The position numbers were made by a program, and so were the translations under genes. The notes beneath the pieces are model-generated. The model had not been told where the DNA came from and ran no database searches. It saw only the letters and a list, made by a program, of their open reading frames with translations. This document shows, in pieces, positions 57,961-64,000 of a DNA stretch of 64,000 nucleotides. Every line of letters begins with the position of its first letter. The first letter of the stretch is position 1. The DNA is from Corylus avellana (lineage: Eukaryota; Streptophyta; Magnoliopsida; Fagales; Betulaceae), in contig NC_081543.1 of NCBI RefSeq assembly GCF_901000735.1, positions 14,163,574 through 14,227,573 of the forward strand, read 5' to 3'.

Positions 57961-60775
57961 GTGTGTTTGTTTGGATGGGGATGCTGATCAACTGGTATAT
58001 TTTTCTGTGCCATCAAAAAGTTGCAATAAGATTGATCTTGTTATGGTGACAAGATATTATCTTTGTTTGCTATCTTCATCAAGAAGCAACTAAACACTCA
58101 GCAAGGAGGGTGGTGAAAAATATGAACAGTAGTTATCATGTTCGTCTTGGTGTTGTACAGAAAGCATATGCAAATGGACGATAAACAGATTACCTCAAAA
58201 TGTTGGGCTTAGAAGTTGTGTTTACTCCTACAGGAGTCAAATACTTGCACGAGAAAGCAACTGAGTATGATATTGGGATCTATTTTGAGGCTAATGGCCA
58301 TGGAACCATCCTATTCTCAGAATATTTCTTATGTTGGTTAGAGGCCTGATTAGGGAGTTTTCTTCAGTATCTAAATGCTATATCATATTTTCATTTACTG
58401 TAGCAGTCTTAATATGATGATTAAGTGATGTGCTTCATGAATTATTTCGTTGTTTGATTCAGGTTCAGAACAGTAAAAGGCCCCTTTGAGACTATTGGTA
58501 GTCGGTAAGTTGATTAACCAAGCAGTCGGAGATGCTCTGAGTAGGTTGCTCACTTGCTCCTGGTGGAGGCCATTTTGCACCGTATGGGATGGTCAGGACA
58601 GAGATGGAATGAGCTTTATAAGGATCTACTGAGTAGGCAGCTTGAGTTCAGTTTTCTTGATCACCTTCTATGAAGATAATCTTGTTATCCTGAAATTGGA
58701 AGGTGAATGTGCTTTTCCTTTTTATGCACTATATATGAGCTCTATAGGCATTGTGGACTCTTACATTCAAATGAAGCTTTATATGCATAATTGGTTTAGC
58801 CAGATCTAACTTTAGGGTCTACTATGAAATATCAACGTAAGGGCCTGTTATTGTTCCTCTGCATCACTAAATGCTGTTTGTGCTGGAAATAAAATATTGG
58901 AGTTTTGTGGAATCATTAGAGACAAAAAAAAGGATATCAAATTCTTCAGTAGTAGTATTTGTGAAGAATAATTGTTACGTCCTTTTCATTCATCATGAAG
59001 AGATTTAGTTGTTCTCTAATTGACATGGGTGTTGGAGGATTAATTTGATCTTTCAATCTTTTTAGTGGCTGGATAGAAATGGTTTAGAGACGTCTTTAAT
59101 TAAAAATAGGTGACATGCCAGGATTATTTCCTCTGAACGAGTCAAGTACCTACGGTTCTGACCCCCCCCAAAAAAAAAAAAAAAAACTAGCCTAGAACAT
59201 GATTTTGTGATTTTTCTCTGAATTAATATCCCTAGTTGAAACTTGGATTGATGATATTTTCAGATTGTCTTCTCAATTGCCTCAATGGTTTGTAAAGGTT
59301 TTTATAGGAAACAATCTCTGCCCCAACAAAATCCGTTGTTTCTGTCACCCGACAAAAGGAAGAACAAAAAAGGATTCCAAATTATGAATATAAACAGTAA
59401 AAAACAAAAATTCAATGGTGCTTCAAAATAATCACATGTAAATAAACGTTATTTGTTAATCTATATACTTTTTGTAAATAAGACTGGTTGGCCCTGTCCT
59501 AGCAGCAACAAGGGAAGACCTGACATGGTTTAACAAACGTATTTTGGTACATGATTGGCTGCAACAGATGAGGACTGATTGATGAACTTAGCAAATCGGA
59601 GTTGTTTAAATTGGTTCTAACTCGATGAAAATAGGATAATTGGAAAGACTAATTAAATGTGAATAGTTCAAAGGATTGGAAAAAAGAAAAGAAAGTCGAG
59701 CATATATACCATGCCATGGTTATCTGTAGGCCAGAACTGTGCAAAAGTTTTATTGCAGTAAACCTCAAGTTGTTGGGATAAGGTTTTATTTAGTGAAGTA
59801 TGAATCCTGGTTTCTCCTTGATAACTCAACAAAACCTGACCCGATTTGTTGGAAATCATGTGTATGTTACTTGATGTTGGACATTGGGGTGGGACAAATT
59901 CCACATGCTTACGTTAGTGTATGACATATTTGGACAGGGTTTGCTCTGTAACAAGTTTTTCATGCTGCATCTTCTGCTTGAGACCAGATCATGTCATGAT
60001 AACAAAGTTTATTTTTGGTCTGATATGGCTTTTGCCAAAACCAGTAGAGCTTGTCTAATAGTAATATTATCTGCAAACGTGTAATGGTGCTTATTTGTTA
60101 GAGTTTCTCATATTTTGCTTCTACTCGCATGGTCCTTTAGGTAGTTTGATGTTCCTACCATATTTTTTATGCTGAAGGAGGGAATTTGACCTGTAGAATA
60201 GGGGTGTATTTTTTTTTTAGCTTACATAAGCATCCTTTACAATAAAATATTATTGTTCTATTGTTGTTGTTATTATTTTTGTACAGAAATTGAATTCTAT
60301 TGCCTTTCCTATAAGGTCATGTAAAAGTTTTGGACAGAATTGCTGTTATCACAGCGAATATAGAAACTGTGGTCGTAAGGCCCCCTGGCATTCAAGAAGC
60401 CCTTAATGCTGAGGGCAGTAATGACATATTATTGATAACTGTTTAAAATTAAGCTAATGTGATATTATTAATCCTTGGTCATGCATCATGATTAGTCAAT
60501 ATGATAATTGGTCTAGACAATCTAAGCGCACCTAGGCTACTATCAAAATTTCAGCTACAGCATAGAGGGAACAAGCCTTGAATAATTGTTAATAAGACTC
60601 TTTTTTAATCAACAATGCAGCAAAATACCGTCAAGGCCGATCTTTCATACGACCATCAGGTACCAAAGATGTAATATGAGTGTTTGCAGAAGCATCCACC
60701 CAGGAAGCAGCTGATAGCCTAGCCAACTCTATAACAAGACCTGTGGCTGTGGACCATTTCCTAGGATTTGGTTCT
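57961..60775 (+). pseudogene. DRT101: PAGM pseudogene copy P5
   Basis: Starts at the exon d acceptor and ends after exon g, as in P2. Same lesions: 1-bp deletion at GTTATGGTGACAAG (about 58042), CGATAA stop (about 58180), CAG TAA in exon e (about 58472), lost AG before exon f (GTCATG, about 60318), ATATGA in exon g (about 60674). It keeps some ancestral bases lost from P1 and P2, for example GAGTATGATATTGGGATC and EANGHG (AATGGCCATGG), so it split from their lineage before those two separated. Confidence 0.87.
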
Positions 60776-61552
60776 ATCTTTTGGTCATTATTGGACCAGT
60801 TTGATTTTGATATTGTGATATTGATCGTTGTAAATGTGGGTTATTACTTGATACTTTAATTACCTTCTCAAAACTTGATGAATTAGAAACAAAATGGAAT
60901 ATGAATTGAATCTTGTTTTGTCCCTCCACTTGCCACACAAGCAGGTTTTTCACCCTCTCCAAGAAGGAACCAGAAGATAAAAAAGGAGATATGAAGAATA
61001 AGTGTAAATTTTAGCATTACTCTTTACTTCAATAGAGCAAAATCACTAAAGCTGAATTATGAAAAAGATGTGTGATTTTTAACGTTACTCTTTCCTTCTA
61101 TAAGAGCAACATTAGTTGTAAGAAACCATACCAAAAAAGGCCCTGGAACTTGCTGAAAAAATCAACACCACATTCAAAGTAATCAGAACAAATCCCTCTT
61201 AATTGAGGTATTGGGGCATTTTACGACAAAATTAATAATAAAGAGCAAATTGCAACATATAGTTCATACCTCTTACATGCGAGTACTATGTCATGACAGC
61301 AAATATGTTGCCAGTTGTAAGAAGGCAACATTTGTTGAATTAAACGGAAGAAAAATATTTGGTTTCTCTCGTCTATTTCCGCATGAGAGGTGAATAAATT
61401 TATCATTGAATTTATGTGACCTACACGTGAATTTCACATATTCAATAATAGATTTAAAAAATAAAGATGAACAAGATATATGTAGGAGAATAATACCAAA
61501 CCCATCTTTTAAACGGAATAGAAAGAATTCGGTTTTTTTTTTTTTTTTTTTT
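60776..61552 (+). repeat. PAGM 3'-flank repeat before gap
   Basis: Direct continuation of P5. Nearly identical to the block after the gap, apart from a 26-bp deletion (GATGGCCATTTATTTTTCTC missing near 61155) and scattered substitutions. Ends in poly-T at the gap. Confidence 0.85.
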
Positions 61553-61652
61553 NNNNNNNNNNNNNNNNNNNNNNNNNNNNNNNNNNNNNNNNNNNNNNNN
61601 NNNNNNNNNNNNNNNNNNNNNNNNNNNNNNNNNNNNNNNNNNNNNNNNNNNN
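61553..61652. other. assembly gap (100 N)
   Basis: Exactly 100 N between two near-identical blocks. Confidence 0.99.
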
Positions 61653-62460
61653 AGATAAATTTAATCATTTAATCATTACTTTGGGTTATTATTGGACCAG
61701 TTTGATTTTGATATTGTGATATTGATCGTTGTAAATGTGGGTAATTACTTGATACTTTAATTACCTTCTCAAAACTTGATGAATTAGAAACAAAATGGAA
61801 TATGAATTGAATCTTGTTTTGTCCCTCCACTTGCCACACAAGCAGGTTTTTCACCCTCTCCAAGAAGGAACCAGAAGATAAAAAAGGAGATATAAAGAAT
61901 AAGCGTAAATTTTAGCATTACTCTTTACTGCAATAGAGCAAAATCACTAAAGCTGAATTATGAAAAGATGTGTGATTTTTAGCGTTACTCTTTCCTTATA
62001 TAAGAGCAACATTAGTTGTAAGAAACCACACCAAAAAAGGCCCTGGAACTTGCTGATGGCCATTTATTTTTCTCTGCAAGAATCAACACCACATTCAAAG
62101 TAATCAGAACAAATCCCTCTTAATTGAGGTATTGGGGCATTTTAAGACAAAATTAATAATAAAGAGCAAATTGCAACATATAGTTCATACCTGCTTACAT
62201 GCGAGTACTATGTCATGACAGCAAATATGTTGCCAGTTGTAAGAAGGCAACATTTGTTGAATTAAACGGAAGAAAAATATTTGGTTTCTCTCGTCTATTT
62301 CCGCATGAGAGGTGAATAAATTTATCATTAAATTTATGTGACCTACACATGAATTTCACATATTCAATAATAGATTTAAAAAATAAAGATGAACAAGATA
62401 TATGTAGGAGAATAATACCAAACCCATCTTTTAAACGGAATAGAAAGAATTCGGTTTTAA
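61653..62460 (+). repeat. PAGM 3'-flank repeat after gap
   Basis: Second copy of the block at 60776-61552. Closest to 24713-25510, including the AGATAAATTTAATC lead-in. Confidence 0.85.
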
Positions 62461-62560
62461 TGATTTGATTATTACTTTAATTTTTTGAAAAAAAAAAAAA
62501 AGATGCAAAAGAAATAAATAAACTTAGACCTATGAAGGCCCACAGGCAACCCTTTCACGT

Positions 62561-63330
62561 TTTTTTTTTTTTTTTTTTTTAATCAAACAAAGGAAAAGGG
62601 AAAGGGGCTACAAGGGAGGGTCCTTGCCACTCCTAAAACGAACAGAACTAAGAAAAGAAGAAGAAGTGGGAATGCTTCCAAACACATGGTGGGAAGCGGC
62701 CCATCTAGCTACATTATGTGCACAAACATTTGCACTACGAGAAATCTTCAAAGCTGACCAAACAGGAATGGAGAGCAGAAGATCAAGAGTATCAGAGATC
62801 ACAGGAGCCGAAACCCAATCAGAGAAAAGGTGTGGGTCTTTGATAGCTACAATAGACAGGAGGGAATCACCCTCTAAAATCAAAGAGGAACAACCTACTG
62901 AGACAGCGAGAGAAGTAGCCAACAGAGCCCCATGAGCTTCACCCAAATTAGCATCCATAGACGGCAATTTTTTGGAGCACACAGCCAAGAAGTTACCTTC
63001 ATGATCTCTGAGAGTTGCTGCAGCTACAGCAAAATTAGGCCTAATGGCCACATCAAAATTAGCCTTAAGAGAACCAGGAGGAGGGGAAAGCCATTCTGCA
63101 GAGAGGGCATCTCCAGACTTCCATGCATGAAGATGGTGGAGAGTAGTAGTGCGAATCTTCTTCAACACAGCTTCCGGGTCAGGATGGGATCCACCATGAA
63201 TAAGAGAGTTACGGGAGAGCCATATCTGATCGAAAAGAACCAAAACAGAAATCTGGAAGCTATGGACATCCTGCGGCTGAATACCAAGAGAAACAGTTGG
63301 ATGCAGCAACGACTTGGCCCAAACAGAACC
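62561..63330 (-). mobile_element. LINE 3' fragment with RNase H domain
   Basis: Minus-strand frame 63309-62608 (233 codons, uninterrupted): LFDQIWLSRNSLIHGG, then NFDVAIRPNFAVAAATLRDH, LGEAHGALLATSLAV, LEGDSLLSIVAIKD, and the C-terminal SRSANVCAHNVARWAA. This is the RVT_3 RNase H of plant LINEs with its acidic residues present. Poly-A is read on the minus strand at 62580-62561. It splits block C: the ACCG|TTTTG site at 63330 resumes on the far side. It is 5'-truncated. Confidence 0.88.
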
Positions 63331-64000
63331 GTTTTGTTTCTAAGCATGTGGTGACATTTAAAGGCCTATACAAAAGCAAATATCTTGCACCCCACTAAAT
63401 AACGAATTGTCTTTTGCTCTGAAAATTCTATTTGTATATATACATGCACCGGATCTGTCTATGGTATTCTCATTTCATGGGTTTGATTGAAATATAAAAT
63501 TTATGAAAAAGAATTGAGCTTCATTCTAAATATATTACTACACTATATACTTTACAAAATTGGACAATCAAGTTCCAATATTATATTTTGTACGGAGTAA
63601 TATTATTTTTTACATTCATTTTACTTCGATTGATGTAATGTGTTTTAAGTAATATTTTTATATCAAATACTTAAAAAGTATTACTTAAACATGTCACTGC
63701 AATCAATATAAAATAAATATAATAAATTAGTATGAAGAGAAATCTTCTTTTATTTTATTTTATTTTATGCAGTAGTATTACTCTCTTGAACCATTAAAGA
63801 AAGATCTCATGTTTTTGCTTTACAAAACCCATATGACCCAAATGTCGTGATCAAGATTCTATACATTTCCACATCTTGAAATGACCATAGTACCCTTAGT
63901 TTGTGAAGATATATAATACATTTCCACATCTTCACGATGAGGAAGGGTGGGACCAAATCTGGAAGCCCTTATTGACCAATTTGCATAATGCAATTATTTG
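63331..64000 (+). repeat. block C, copy 3, runs off the window
   Basis: From TTTTGTTTCTAAGCATGTGG onward matches 10217-10850, including the GAAATGACCATAGT and GAAGGGTGGGACCAAATCT landmarks. The TA tract of copy 1 is nearly absent here. Confidence 0.8.

Noticed and set aside
1..64000. tRNA genes, CRISPR arrays, bacterial operons
   Set aside because: No cloverleaf with A/B boxes and no regularly spaced repeats were seen; the intron structure and transposons are those of a plant nuclear genome.

Overview
This window is plant nuclear DNA, most likely from a eudicot and plausibly a woody one. It is AT-rich and intron-containing. The coding islands are small and the rest is LINE, LTR, CACTA and foldback/MITE transposon debris, with six assembly gaps of exactly 100 N. 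The sequence does not identify the species.

Two host gene families account for the non-transposon coding signal, all on the + strand. The first is phosphoacetylglucosamine mutase (PAGM, Arabidopsis DRT101-like), present as five copies: P1 (1-2730), P2 (6682-9515), P3 (12743-17189), P4 (42208-43560) and P5 (57961-60775). Only P3 has an open, spliceable frame (seven exons, 452 codons), and it lacks its first exons. P1, P2 and P5 share the same stops and the same lost splice acceptor, so they were copied from one already dead gene. The second family (M) consists of small hydrophobic proteins of about 150 residues that I cannot assign. Four copies are intact (M1 4486, M2 28860, M4 34806, M5 53375) and a fifth is cut by a gap (M3, 29959-30182).

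The families are interleaved: M genes or M remnants lie upstream of P2, P3, P4 and P5 in the same orientation. The region therefore looks like an amplified M-PAGM unit that was later broken by transposons.

Layout: 1-12300, P1, a copia-like LTR, M1, P2 and flanking repeats. 12300-20400, P3 with duplicated 3' flank, a MITE and a LINE relic. 20500-24700, a mitochondrial-type 26S rRNA fragment beside a LINE, then foldback and tandem repeats. 24700-28600, a stray PAGM 3' flank, a fragment of another host gene and a GC-rich foldback. 28660-36800, M2, M3, a LINE and M4. 37060-42207, a Ty3/gypsy element of Tat type truncated before integrase. 42208-43690, P4 carrying a 335-bp MITE. 43691 to about 52430, a CACTA element with TNP2-like and TNPA-like genes and one visible end. 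52930-64000, M5, P5, a duplicated flank across a gap and a LINE fragment.

No tRNA, CRISPR or bacterial-type feature was seen. The most notable features are the M family, kept open while its PAGM neighbours decayed, and a 28-bp perfect inverted repeat around the M5 promoter.
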